From Bacillota bacterium (GTDB lineage: Bacteria; Bacillota; Clostridia; Christensenellales; SZUA-584), in contig JAEWQS010000046.1 of the NCBI GenBank assembly GCA_023399095.1, positions 1 to 14,895 on the forward strand: a stretch of 14,895 bases of DNA. Direction: 5' to 3'. This document shows positions 1-6,056 of this stretch, piece by piece. Made by a program: the position numbers and the translations under genes. Each line of letters opens with the position of its first letter. Position 1 is the first letter of the stretch. The notes beneath the pieces were generated by a model. The model made no database searches, was not told the DNA's origin, and worked only from the letters and a program-made list of their open reading frames with translations.

Positions 1-667
1 GCACGTTGCCGGGGCCCACGCCGAGCGCCGGTTTGCCCGCGCTGTATGCGCTTCGCACCATGCCGGAGCCGCCCGTGGCGAGTATCAAAGACACGTTGGG
101 ATGGTTCATCAGGGCGTTTGTTGCTTCAATGGACGGCGCTTCGATCCACTGTATGAGGTTTTCGGGGCCGCCATGCTTCACAGCCGCGTCACGCAGCACC
201 TTTGCGGATTCAAGCGAGCACTTTTGTGCCGACGGATGGAACGCGAATATGATCGGGTTCCGTGTTTTCGCGGCAATCAGCGCTTTGAACATCGTCGTGG
301 AAGTGGGGTTAGTGACGGGCGTCACGCCCGCGATAATACCAACGGGTTCCGCGACTTCCACATACCCTTCCAGCTCGCTTTCGTCCACAATGCCCACGGT
401 CTTCTGATCCTTGATGCTGTGCCAGATGTATTCGGTCGCGAATATGTTTTTGATGACTTTGTCTTCAAAAACGCCGCGGCCTGTTTCTTCCACGGCCATC
501 TTTGCAAGACGCATGTGGTTGTCGAGACCGGCCAGCGTCATGGCGTGTACCATGTCGTCGATCTGCTTCTGATCCATCGCCATATAGGCTTTCAAAGCGT
601 CGTTCGCATTTTTCACCAGACCGTCTATGACGGCGTTTAAATCCTGCGCTTTTTTTTCGGTTGCCAT
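1..667 (-). CDS. adhE: Bifunctional acetaldehyde-CoA/alcohol dehydrogenase, N-terminal part (cut by window edge)
   Basis: AdhE reduces acetyl-CoA to acetaldehyde and then ethanol with NADH, recycling NAD+ in fermentation. The window shows the first 222 residues; full-length AdhE is about 860-900 aa, so the catalytic cysteine of the aldehyde dehydrogenase half and the whole iron-dependent alcohol dehydrogenase half lie outside. Visible family signatures are EETGRGVFEDK near residues 60-70, the cofactor-binding stretch EPVGIIAGVTPVTNPTSTT (about 107-125), FAFHPSAQ (141-148), and ATGGSGMVRSAYSAGKPALG (197-216). The ATG at 665-667 is chosen because AAGGAG lies about 8 nt upstream and the product begins as in other AdhE proteins. 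It is transcribed divergently from a tetR operon, from a consensus promoter with a Rex-type operator. A stand-alone CoA-acylating aldehyde dehydrogenase is the alternative, since the second half is not visible. Confidence 0.93.
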   Translation of the reverse strand, partial: MATEKKAQDLNAVIDGLVKNANDALKAYMAMDQKQIDDMVHAMTLAGLDNHMRLAKMAVEETGRGVFEDKVIKNIFATEYIWHSIKDQKTVGIVDESELEGYVEVAEPVGIIAGVTPVTNPTSTTMFKALIAAKTRNPIIFAFHPSAQKCSLESAKVLRDAAVKHGGPENLIQWIEAPSIEATNALMNHPNVSLILATGGSGMVRSAYSAGKPALGVGPGNV

Positions 668-699
668 CGCTATATTCTCCTTGTTATAAATTTTATTTC

Positions 700-715
700 A
701 AACCCTTGTGGGTTT
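700..715 (-). promoter_or_regulatory. Short hairpin in adhE 5' leader
   Basis: AAACCC and GGGTTT form a perfect 6-bp stem with a 4-nt loop, inside the roughly 100-nt untranslated leader predicted for adhE and about 20 nt upstream of its Shine-Dalgarno. It is not followed by a T-run, so it is not a terminator. A role in mRNA stability or translation is only a guess. Confidence 0.35.
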
Positions 716-750
716 AAGTTTTCATAATTGAGGCGGTTAAACGCTCTTAG

Positions 751-768
751 TTGTGAATCATTTCACAA
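751..768. promoter_or_regulatory. Rex-type operator of adhE
   Basis: TTGTGAATCATTTCACAA is a perfect inverted repeat with 7-bp arms around 4 bp. It matches the known Rex operator form TTGTGAAnnnnTTCACAA. Rex is the NADH-sensing repressor that classically controls adhE in Firmicutes. The palindrome begins 5 bp after the adhE -10 and covers the predicted start point, so bound repressor would block transcription until the NADH/NAD+ ratio rises. No rex gene is in the window. A second TTGTGAA half-site (784-790) lies in the promoter spacer. Confidence 0.85.
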
Positions 769-772
769 TTAA

Positions 773-801
773 ATTATACGAGATTGTGAAAAGAGTGTCA
801 A
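773..801 (-). promoter_or_regulatory. Sigma-A promoter of adhE
   Basis: On the minus strand, -35 TTGACA (801-796) and -10 TATAAT (778-773) are both perfect consensus, separated by exactly 17 bp. The start point is predicted near 766, leaving a leader of about 100 nt. Such a strong promoter suits a gene held off by a repressor. Confidence 0.85.
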
Positions 802-862
802 TATATTTTTATCGATAAAAATGCTTTTTACAATCTTTTTTTTAAGATAGTAGTATAGGGGA

Positions 863-911
863 TTGACGGATAACATGCGTTAGCCTATACTCAAGATAAC
901 AAGCGTTAGCC
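863..911 (+). promoter_or_regulatory. tetR promoter with twin 17-bp operator repeats
   Basis: The -35 TTGACG (863-868) and -10 TATACT (886-891) are 17 bp apart. The whole spacer (869-885) is GATAACATGCGTTAGCC, and a copy with one mismatch, GATAACAAGCGTTAGCC, lies at 895-911 over the predicted start point. Each copy contains TAAC-N4-GTTA, a dyad as expected for a TetR-type operator. A wider inverted repeat, AGTATAGG (852-859) with CCTATACT (884-891), spans the promoter. The layout predicts autoregulation of this operon; operator identity is inferred. Confidence 0.75.
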
Positions 912-923
912 AAAGGAGTTATT

Positions 924-1538
924 ATGCCGCAGCAAGCCGAGCCGACGACCAAGCAAAAGATACTTGATGTGTCCATCGATCTGTTTGCGCAATATGGATT
1001 CAAGGAAGTCACAATGCGACAAATTGCAAAAGAGGTGGGAATAAAGGCAAGCTCGCTTTATAAGCACTATGAGAGCAAGGAAGACATTCTGAACAGCATC
1101 TTTGCGCTTTTCAGCGAAAAGCTCACACAGACGGATGTGCAGATGCCGGAAATAGATTCGCCCAGCCAATACTTTGAGCTCGCCTTTGAGCGGTTTAAAC
1201 AGGTGATGTGGGAACCAACAGTGCTAAAGATCGCAAAAATCATTACGATGGAACAGCATTACAGCCGGTCTGTGCGTGATTCTTTTGTAAAGGTGCTGAT
1301 TGATAATCCCGCACAGACCACAAAGCATGTTCTCGATCTGATGGCGGAAAAAGGGCTCATCCGCGATATGGATACGCGTGTGCTTGCTGAAGAGTACAAC
1401 GCGTATATCGTGTATCTTTACTTTGAACAGAATTTGCTGCACGACAGCCCGAGCCTTGAAGTGATTGATAAGAAAATGAAACAACACAACGACTACTTTA
1501 CTCGCTACATTTTGCAGCAAGGAGATCAAAACAGATGA
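924..1538 (+). CDS. TetR/AcrR family transcriptional regulator
   Basis: A 204-aa protein of typical TetR length. The N-terminal three-helix DNA-binding domain spans about residues 9-56, with the helix-turn-helix around 29-48 (VTMRQIAKEVGIKASSLYKH), strongly diagnostic of TetR. The remainder is a helical ligand-binding domain that varies among family members, so the inducer cannot be read from sequence. The ATG has AAAGGAG 7 nt upstream. The stop codon overlaps the start of the flavoprotein gene (ATGA), so the two are co-transcribed and probably translationally coupled. The ligand may therefore be a substrate or stress signal linked to that redox protein. Repeats in its own promoter suggest autorepression. 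Effects on divergent adhE are possible but unsupported. Confidence 0.92.
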   Translation: MPQQAEPTTKQKILDVSIDLFAQYGFKEVTMRQIAKEVGIKASSLYKHYESKEDILNSIFALFSEKLTQTDVQMPEIDSPSQYFELAFERFKQVMWEPTVLKIAKIITMEQHYSRSVRDSFVKVLIDNPAQTTKHVLDLMAEKGLIRDMDTRVLAEEYNAYIVYLYFEQNLLHDSPSLEVIDKKMKQHNDYFTRYILQQGDQNR

Positions 1539-2344
1539 AGGTATTGGCGATTATGGGCAGCCCGCGAAAAAAGGGCAATACATATAAGGCGGTGGAGCGC
1601 GTTAAGGACGTTCTGGTGAACATGGATGAAAAGTTTGATTTTGAATATCTGTTCTTAGCGGACTGCCGCTTAGAGATGTGTAAGGGGTGCTTCACATGCT
1701 TTGCCAAAGGCAAAGACAAATGCCCATTAAAGGACGACCGCGATATGATTTATTCAAAAATGATGGAGGCGGATGGCATCATCATTGCCGCGCCCACCTA
1801 CGCGATGGGTGTGCCTGCGCTCATGAAGAACTTTATCGACAGATTTGCTTATACGCTGCACCGGCCCTGTTTTTTTGACAAAGCATTTCTTGCTGTGTCC
1901 ACGGTCGGCGGCGTGATGGGTATGAAACAGGCGCTGGAGCAGCTGGCTTTGCTGTCGGCAGGCGCGAAGAAATCCTTAAAGCTCGGGGTACCGATGCCGC
2001 CCATTTGTATGCCGATGCTCGAAAAAAAGGCGGCCAAACAGATGCGCAAAAACACAAAGGCGTTTTATAAAGCGATGAGCAAAGATAAACGCAAGCTGCC
2101 CGGTTTTGCAGACATCGCATACTTTAACGCGTTTAAGACAATGAGCGCTTTTGAATCTTATAAAGAAGTTTGCCCCGCGGACTATGCTTATTATAAGGAA
2201 AAAGATAGTTACTTTTATCCAATAGACGCTCATGCAGTTCGGCGGTTTTTAGGAAATATGTTCAGAGGGTTGATGAATCTTGGCTTTAAGTTCATAGTAA
2301 AAGACGAAAAGCAGACGGATCATGCTCAGACGGAAAAAATATAA
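1535..2344 (+). CDS. Flavodoxin-fold NAD(P)H-dependent FMN reductase / iron-sulfur-flavoprotein-like
   Basis: A 269-aa protein with an N-terminal flavodoxin-like domain. MGSPRKKGNT (residues 7-16) is the FMN phosphate loop, AAPTYAMGVPALMKNFIDR (85-103) is the family's second hallmark, and STVGG follows at 122-126. Cysteines at 49, 52, 55 and 63 (C-x2-C-x2-C-x7-C) match the compact cluster motif of iron-sulfur flavoproteins, so a 4Fe-4S cluster beside FMN is plausible. The C-terminal 90 residues (KTMSAFESYKEVCPADYAYY onward) form an extension of a type seen in clostridial members. No signal peptide is visible, so it is cytoplasmic. It is the second gene of the tetR operon (4-bp overlap). The electron acceptor is unknown; reduction of quinones, nitro compounds or oxidants is possible. 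No terminator is evident downstream. Confidence 0.87.
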   Translation: MKVLAIMGSPRKKGNTYKAVERVKDVLVNMDEKFDFEYLFLADCRLEMCKGCFTCFAKGKDKCPLKDDRDMIYSKMMEADGIIIAAPTYAMGVPALMKNFIDRFAYTLHRPCFFDKAFLAVSTVGGVMGMKQALEQLALLSAGAKKSLKLGVPMPPICMPMLEKKAAKQMRKNTKAFYKAMSKDKRKLPGFADIAYFNAFKTMSAFESYKEVCPADYAYYKEKDSYFYPIDAHAVRRFLGNMFRGLMNLGFKFIVKDEKQTDHAQTEKI

Positions 2345-2453
2345 AGCGATTTTTCATTACGAGACATATACATATTCAAGGCAATCTAACTTATGTGGAA
2401 CAAATCACCATCCATAAACGTCTATTTATTGTATTTTTGGTATGGAGACATTT

Positions 2454-3524
2454 ATGAAAAAGATGACGATTATAATCATGCTGCTGTTATTGGTCTGCAG
2501 CGCGTGCACTGGTCAAAAAGAAACGACAGCCACTTCTCATACGCCATCAGCCTCTCCAAACGCTGTGGTGTCCGAAACACAGCAGCCGCGTGTCACGTTT
2601 GAGCCGTGGGAGAAATATGAGGACGTTTTACCCATGATAAGTTTTGACTGGGTAATTCATCAATCCTTAGAGGAATTAGTTGATAAGACAGACTATATTT
2701 TTGTCGCCACTGTTCTGGATATCGAAGTCTTTTTATATGAAGACGGCGAGCCTAACCGTAAGGATGACCCGTTGCAAGATACGATGATTAAGTACACCGT
2801 CCGTATCGATAAGCCGATAAAAGGTAGTCTGAAGCAAAGAGGCACCATCACTGTGTGGCAGCACGGGTGGCGTTACAACGATGTGAACATATGGCATCCC
2901 GATATTCCTCCGCTCGAATATAGCAAAACGTATATGCTCTTTTTAATTAATAACGAACATCCGATTGAGACGTTGGACATTGATTATTATGTCGGTATGC
3001 CGTACGAATCGTATCCTGAAATCAAAGACGACAAACTTTATCCTCACCCGTACAGCAACCTTTTTACCAGTGGACAGTCTTTTGATAACATCGTTTTTTC
3101 GATTACGCAACTTGTTGAAAAGAAAACCGCACTCCGCGATGCGCTCATCGACTTATCTGCGGAACTGGGCACCAAGCGCCTTGCGTCGTGTTTTAGTCAA
3201 GATCAAGTGTCGGTGCGTGAATTGATCTCCGACGAAATGCAAATATTTTTCGGTTTTGCAGGCAGCGATGTCGTGAAAGAAACAGCCGGCCGTGAGTTGA
3301 AAAACAGCGATATATTCATCTGGTTCAAGACAAACGAACTGACCAAGACGCAGCAAGATGAGCTTGAAGCCGCATTAACGTCGGTGTCGGTGCGTATCGC
3401 AGACGAACGCAATTGGGGTTATAAAGTTTCTGTTATGCCCTTCCATAGCCTGGTCTGTATCTCCCGAGGCGAGGACAGAGCTATAATACACGAGGCTTTT
3501 TACCGGATACTAGACGAACTATAG
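2454..3524 (+). CDS. Putative lipoprotein of unknown function
   Basis: A 356-aa protein with a lipoprotein-like signal: MKK, a hydrophobic core at residues 4-14, then VCSAC with the probable lipidated cysteine at 18. Cysteine at the -3 position is unusual for a lipobox. A Ser/Thr/Pro-rich linker (residues 20-46) follows, as in surface-anchored proteins. Residues about 70-200 alternate beta-like stretches (YIFVATVLDIEVFLYEDGEP, YTVRIDKPIKG, GTITVWQHGW, TYMLFLINN), resembling secreted beta domains common in Firmicutes. I do not recognise the helical C-terminal part. I chose the ATG at 2454 over that at 2442 because GGAG sits 6 nt upstream of it. About 110 bp separate it from the flavoprotein gene, with no clear promoter or terminator. 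Confidence 0.75.
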   Translation: MKKMTIIIMLLLLVCSACTGQKETTATSHTPSASPNAVVSETQQPRVTFEPWEKYEDVLPMISFDWVIHQSLEELVDKTDYIFVATVLDIEVFLYEDGEPNRKDDPLQDTMIKYTVRIDKPIKGSLKQRGTITVWQHGWRYNDVNIWHPDIPPLEYSKTYMLFLINNEHPIETLDIDYYVGMPYESYPEIKDDKLYPHPYSNLFTSGQSFDNIVFSITQLVEKKTALRDALIDLSAELGTKRLASCFSQDQVSVRELISDEMQIFFGFAGSDVVKETAGRELKNSDIFIWFKTNELTKTQQDELEAALTSVSVRIADERNWGYKVSVMPFHSLVCISRGEDRAIIHEAFYRILDEL

Positions 3525-3727
3525 ATTGTAGAATAAAAGCATTGTTCTCGGTACTCGGCGAAGGCCAGATTCTTTTGCCACCATTTATTATCTTTTAGCA
3601 GTCTGATAAGCTCTTTGAACCTTAACCGCTATCACACTAGTTTTTTTAGACTCGACAGTTTGTACTCACTATTTACATGCACCAAAGAGAACTCTTTTTA
3701 GATTATTGACACTATGTTTGTTCTGGC

Positions 3728-3756
3728 TTGAGAAATGAGACCATATACTGTATAAT
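3728..3756 (+). promoter_or_regulatory. Promoter of the small membrane protein gene
   Basis: TTGAGA (3728-3733) and TATAAT (3751-3756) are 17 bp apart, about 50 bp upstream of the start codon. The rest of the gap after the lipoprotein gene (3525-3727) is AT-rich with no gene or RNA that I can recognise; only a weak AAAGA/TCTTT hairpin near 3684-3697, followed by a few T's, might act as a terminator. Confidence 0.75.
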
Positions 3757-3806
3757 ATTAAAGTTATCATAAATTATACAAGCTCTAAATGGGCAGGAGG
3801 GTTACT

Positions 3807-4247
3807 ATGAGAAAAGCAAGTAAGGTTCTTGGTATTGTGGGCGGCGCGGTGTCGCTGCTTTTTGCACTGCTTTGCATCATCGGCGGCATTGTTTTCATGA
3901 GCACAGACACCAGCTTTATCACGGATTTGTTTGACACCATGTACATGGATATGGACATGGGCTTTGCATCCAATATGATTATGAACTGGACGGCGGGCAT
4001 TTTGGGTGTTGTGCTGATCGTTATTGGCGTGCTCAATGCGGTGGGCGGCGTTCTTGGTCTGGTCGGTGGTTTGATGGTAGACAAGAAGAACGTAACGGCA
4101 GGGGTGCTGATGATCGTCTCGGCCGGTATCAGCCTGCTTCTTTCCGGTAACTGGCTCACAATGGTGCTGTGTACATTGGGCGGCATATTCGCACTTGTGA
4201 AGGAAAAGCAGCCTGTTCCGCCATTGCCGCAGCCGCCGGTGCAGTAA
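3807..4247 (+). CDS. Small four-helix membrane protein, DUF4064-like
   Basis: A 146-aa hydrophobic protein. Predicted membrane helices are about residues 8-31, 61-90, 96-113 and 116-132. A Met/Asp-rich extracytoplasmic loop (about 33-58, with MYMDMDMG) lies between the first two, and the tail is proline-rich (QPVPPLPQPPVQ). Gly-rich helices such as GVLNAVGGVLGLVGGLM resemble DUF4064-type proteins, whose function is unknown. The ATG at 3807 is chosen because AGGAGG lies 6 nt upstream; the in-frame ATG at 3789 lacks a binding site. It appears monocistronic, with its own promoter, and is convergent with the permease operon beyond the hairpin block. No motif suggests transport or enzymatic activity. 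Confidence 0.8.
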   Translation: MRKASKVLGIVGGAVSLLFALLCIIGGIVFMSTDTSFITDLFDTMYMDMDMGFASNMIMNWTAGILGVVLIVIGVLNAVGGVLGLVGGLMVDKKNVTAGVLMIVSAGISLLLSGNWLTMVLCTLGGIFALVKEKQPVPPLPQPPVQ

Positions 4248-4290
4248 AAGAGCATCCATTGGTAAATCGCATTATTGGTGTATGGAGAAT

Positions 4291-4313
4291 GCCCGAATGT
4301 TTAAGCTTCGGGC
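4291..4313 (+). terminator. Candidate terminator hairpin after the small membrane protein gene
   Basis: GCCCGAA/TTCGGGC, a 7-bp stem with a 9-nt loop, lies 43 bp after the stop at 4247. It is followed by TATTG rather than a clean T-run, so termination may be inefficient. Confidence 0.4.
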
Positions 4314-4459
4314 TATTGAAAAAGGTTTAGATATAATTCGTGGGCAAGACGGGTTTTACCCGCGCAGCCCACACATTGCGGGTTTGCGTAGTTTCGAGTT
4401 TTGCGAGGAACAAGCAAAGCCGGTAAACTGGCGGAAAACCGTAGGTTTTTCGACAAATT

Positions 4460-4491
4460 AAATGCCCGGAGCTTAAAGCTCGCGGGCATTT
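4460..4491. terminator. Hairpin overlapping the end of the permease operon
   Basis: AAATGCCCG (4460-4468) pairs with CGGGCATTT (4483-4491), and GAGC pairs with GCTC inside, with one bulged base and a 5-nt loop. The permease stop codon (4475-4473) is in the loop, so the last codons of that gene form one arm. T-rich sequence follows on both strands, stronger on plus (TTTT), so it may act in both directions between the convergent genes. Confidence 0.55.
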
Positions 4492-5024
4492 TCATATATC
4501 TGTGAAATTTGGTTTTGTCCCGTCAGCCGGTTGACAGTGACTGCGATAACGGATATGCCGATAATGCTTAAGCCAAGGCGCGTGAGTGTGAACAGCGGGC
4601 CCATGGCTGCCAGTTCAAACAGCACCATCGGCACCTTGGTGGTAGACCATGCACCGAGGAACAGCAGCACATTGATAAATGTGGCGCCTTTTTTCATGAA
4701 CACGCCCGCGACAGGAAACGCTGCATAGAGTGGTCCTGCGGCAGCGCTGCCCAGCAGCAAAGCAAGCGCAGCGCCTTTGAGCCCAGAGCCTTCGCCCATG
4801 AATCGCACCATCGTTTCGCGTGGTATCCAGACATCGAGCAGCCCCAGCAATACGAATACCGGCGGTATCACGAGCAGCATTTGTTTAAAACCCGATACGG
4901 TTGAGGAAAATGCCTGCATGCCCACACCCGGCACGAATATCGCAAGAGCGGCCAGCCCCGCCACCGTTATCAGGGGCCATATATATCGTTTCAGCCTCTT
5001 TTTGAGGCTCATATCCTTATTCAT
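4473..5024 (-). CDS. Permease half, UPF0718/ArsP_1-like (second subunit)
   Basis: A 183-aa membrane protein with about five hydrophobic segments: residues about 14-31, 48-64, 83-106, 113-134 and 143-161. PPVFVLLGLLDVWIPRE (54-70) and LLLGSAAAGPLYAAFPVAG (89-107) resemble UPF0718/ArsP_1 (DUF318) permeases, which are usually one chain of about 300 aa. This protein and its partner together have that size. The start overlaps the stop of the upstream permease gene by 4 bp, implying co-translation and probably a heterodimer. The substrate is unknown; some ArsP_1 relatives export organoarsenicals. The stop codon lies within the loop of the downstream hairpin, so the last residues may have been set by that element. 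Confidence 0.75.
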   Translation of the reverse strand: MNKDMSLKKRLKRYIWPLITVAGLAALAIFVPGVGMQAFSSTVSGFKQMLLVIPPVFVLLGLLDVWIPRETMVRFMGEGSGLKGAALALLLGSAAAGPLYAAFPVAGVFMKKGATFINVLLFLGAWSTTKVPMVLFELAAMGPLFTLTRLGLSIIGISVIAVTVNRLTGQNQISQIYENAREL

Positions 5025-5512
5025 ATCTCACCCATCACCTTTCCGATCACAAAAGCGACAACTAACGCAAACACCAGCGCGAATGCGTTGCGCAGAAGTG
5101 CCGCCTTTTTACCAAAATATTTAAACTCCACGGGCAGCGTCACCGTGCCCACCATCATCAGCGAGGATACAAACGCGCCGATCTGCATATATCCCGCGCC
5201 AGAAACGAGCAGCAGCGCGGCAGTAGGGAACGCCACGAATCCCGGCATCAGCGTAATCGCACCGATAGCGGTCCCGAGCAGTACGCCGATCCATCCCGAT
5301 TGTGCGCCAATGATACTGCCGATTGTGGCCGGGTCGAGCAGAGCAAGCACCACACCCACGAGTATCATGATGCCGATGAGCTGCGGCAATATGTTTTCGA
5401 AGGCTTTCCATGCCTTGATAAATGCCTTTTTTGTTTTTTCTCTGCTTTTGATCAATGAAACCACAGTCAGTACTGCGGCGAGAGAATAAAAGATGATTGT
5501 ATCAATACCCAT
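5021..5512 (-). CDS. Permease half, UPF0718/ArsP_1-like (first subunit)
   Basis: A 163-aa membrane protein with four or five predicted helices: residues about 4-20, 42-60, 69-87, 95-123 and 138-158. ILPQLIGIMILVGVVLALLD (41-60), GAITLMPGFVAFPTAALLL (84-102) and GTVTLPVEFKYFGKKAALLR (122-141) are the kind of Gly/Pro-rich repeat expected in one half of an UPF0718/ArsP_1-type permease. AAGGAG lies 8 nt before the ATG. It begins 12 bp after the PadR gene and overlaps the next permease gene by 4 bp, so all three form one operon. The pair probably forms one transporter regulated by PadR. Family assignment rests on recognition of the fold pattern, not on an alignment. Confidence 0.75.
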   Translation of the reverse strand: MGIDTIIFYSLAAVLTVVSLIKSREKTKKAFIKAWKAFENILPQLIGIMILVGVVLALLDPATIGSIIGAQSGWIGVLLGTAIGAITLMPGFVAFPTAALLLVSGAGYMQIGAFVSSLMMVGTVTLPVEFKYFGKKAALLRNAFALVFALVVAFVIGKVMGEI

Positions 5513-5524
5513 TGAGTTTTCTCC

Positions 5525-5887
5525 TTATTTATTGTCTTTTTCAAGCGCGGCATATGAATCAAGAAGCTTGCCAATGCGCTCACGCCTGCTTTGCAGCACA
5601 ACAATCCATTCATCGAGGGCCTTTCGCCCTTGTGCCGTGATGCTGTAAACACGCCGCTGAGGCCCTTGTCCGCCGGTTTCCCAATGTGAATGTACCCATG
5701 CGCTCTGCTCCATTTGGCGCAACGTACGGTAAAGTGTGCTGATATTGAGCTCTTCGTCTTTGAAACCGAAGTCTTTGAGCTTTTCAGCGAGGGAATAGCC
5801 ATGGCATTCCTTTTTCTCATCATAGAGCAAAACGAGCAGGCAGACCTCCATAAATCGTTGCATGGGATGACAGTGTCTTTGCGGCAT
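5525..5887 (-). CDS. PadR family transcriptional regulator
   Basis: A 120-aa winged-helix regulator. HGYSLAEKLKDFGF (residues 29-42), ISTLYRTLRQMEQ (49-61, recognition helix) and GPQRRVYSITAQGRKALDEW (75-94, wing and start of the dimer helix) are standard PadR hallmarks. PadR proteins repress transporter or detoxification genes and are released by small hydrophobic ligands. The ATG at 5887 was chosen because AAAGGAG ends 6 nt upstream; the ATG one codon earlier leaves only 3 nt, and longer reading-frame extensions have no binding site and run through the promoter and dyad. The N-terminal RHCHP is His/Cys-containing, but metal binding is not established. It is first in an operon with the two permease subunits, and a dyad just upstream suggests autorepression. 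Confidence 0.88.
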   Translation of the reverse strand: MPQRHCHPMQRFMEVCLLVLLYDEKKECHGYSLAEKLKDFGFKDEELNISTLYRTLRQMEQSAWVHSHWETGGQGPQRRVYSITAQGRKALDEWIVVLQSRRERIGKLLDSYAALEKDNK

Positions 5888-5914
5888 CATAAGCTCCTTT
5901 ACTATACTCTTTTC

Positions 5915-5939
5915 AACTATATACATAGTGAATATAGTT
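5915..5939. promoter_or_regulatory. Dyad operator, probably for PadR
   Basis: AACTATAT (5915-5922) and ATATAGTT (5932-5939) are perfect 8-bp arms around 9 bp, centred at 5927. The dyad lies between the predicted start point (about 5942) and the PadR start codon, a repressing position. AT-rich dyads of this size suit PadR regulators; the binding is inferred. Confidence 0.65.
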
Positions 5940-5948
5940 TGTGAGAAT

Positions 5949-5978
5949 ATAATAGAGCAAAACAAAGGCATCTGTCAA
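5949..5978 (-). promoter_or_regulatory. Promoter of the padR-permease operon
   Basis: On the minus strand, TTGACA (5978-5973) and TATTAT (5954-5949) are separated by 18 bp. The predicted start point, near 5942, abuts the dyad at 5915-5939. Confidence 0.7.
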
Positions 5979-6028
5979 GAGACAATGCCAAAATAAAATA
6001 AATTGGGAAGAAAATAATGAAGGAAAGA

Positions 6029-6048
6029 AGCGAAATGTTCGTTTCGCT
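6029..6048 (-). terminator. Terminator of the cellobiose phosphorylase / beta-glucosidase operon
   Basis: AGCGAAA/TTTCGCT forms a 7-bp stem with a 6-nt loop, 8 bp after the GH1 stop. On the minus strand it is followed by a pyrimidine-rich, T-rich tail rather than an uninterrupted T-run. Confidence 0.6.
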
Positions 6049-6056
6049 AGCTGGCG

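Larger units (their letters stand above)
4288..4492. repeat. MITE-like or structured intergenic element bounded by inverted hairpins
   Basis: Six hairpins fill 205 bp. (A) GCCCGAA/TTCGGGC at 4291-4313. (2) GTGGGC/GCCCAC at 4340-4372, enclosing CGGGT-TTT-ACCCG with a 4x4 internal loop. (3) TTTGC/GCAAA at 4400-4418. (4) GCCGG-TAAA-CTGGC at 4419-4432. (5) CGGAAAACC/GGTTTTTCG, 9 bp, at 4432-4452. (B) a long stem at 4460-4491. Hairpin A and the reverse complement of B share AATGCCCG, then TTTAAGCT, then CGGGC, so the block has imperfect terminal inverted repeats of about 30 bp. That layout is typical of small non-autonomous repeat elements, but two related convergent terminators around a structured RNA would look similar. 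No other copy is in the window. Confidence 0.45.

Noticed and set aside
6..640. Long plus-strand open frames antisense to adhE.
   Set aside because: They mirror a clearly conserved AdhE coding sequence and have no ribosome binding signals.
2442..2453. Upstream in-frame ATG for the lipoprotein gene.
   Set aside because: It has no Shine-Dalgarno and overlaps the GGAG that serves the ATG at 2454, which also gives a normal MKK signal-peptide start.
3525..3727. A possible tRNA or small RNA in the gap after the lipoprotein gene.
   Set aside because: No cloverleaf, no strong hairpin with T-run and no conserved tRNA T-loop sequence was found.
3789..3806. Upstream in-frame ATG for the small membrane protein.
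   Set aside because: AGGAGG at 3795-3800 lies inside that extension and is well spaced from the ATG at 3807.
4313..4495. A 60-codon minus-strand frame through the hairpin block.
   Set aside because: The region is explained by repeated base pairing; there is no ribosome binding site, and the frame overlaps the permease 3' end in another frame.
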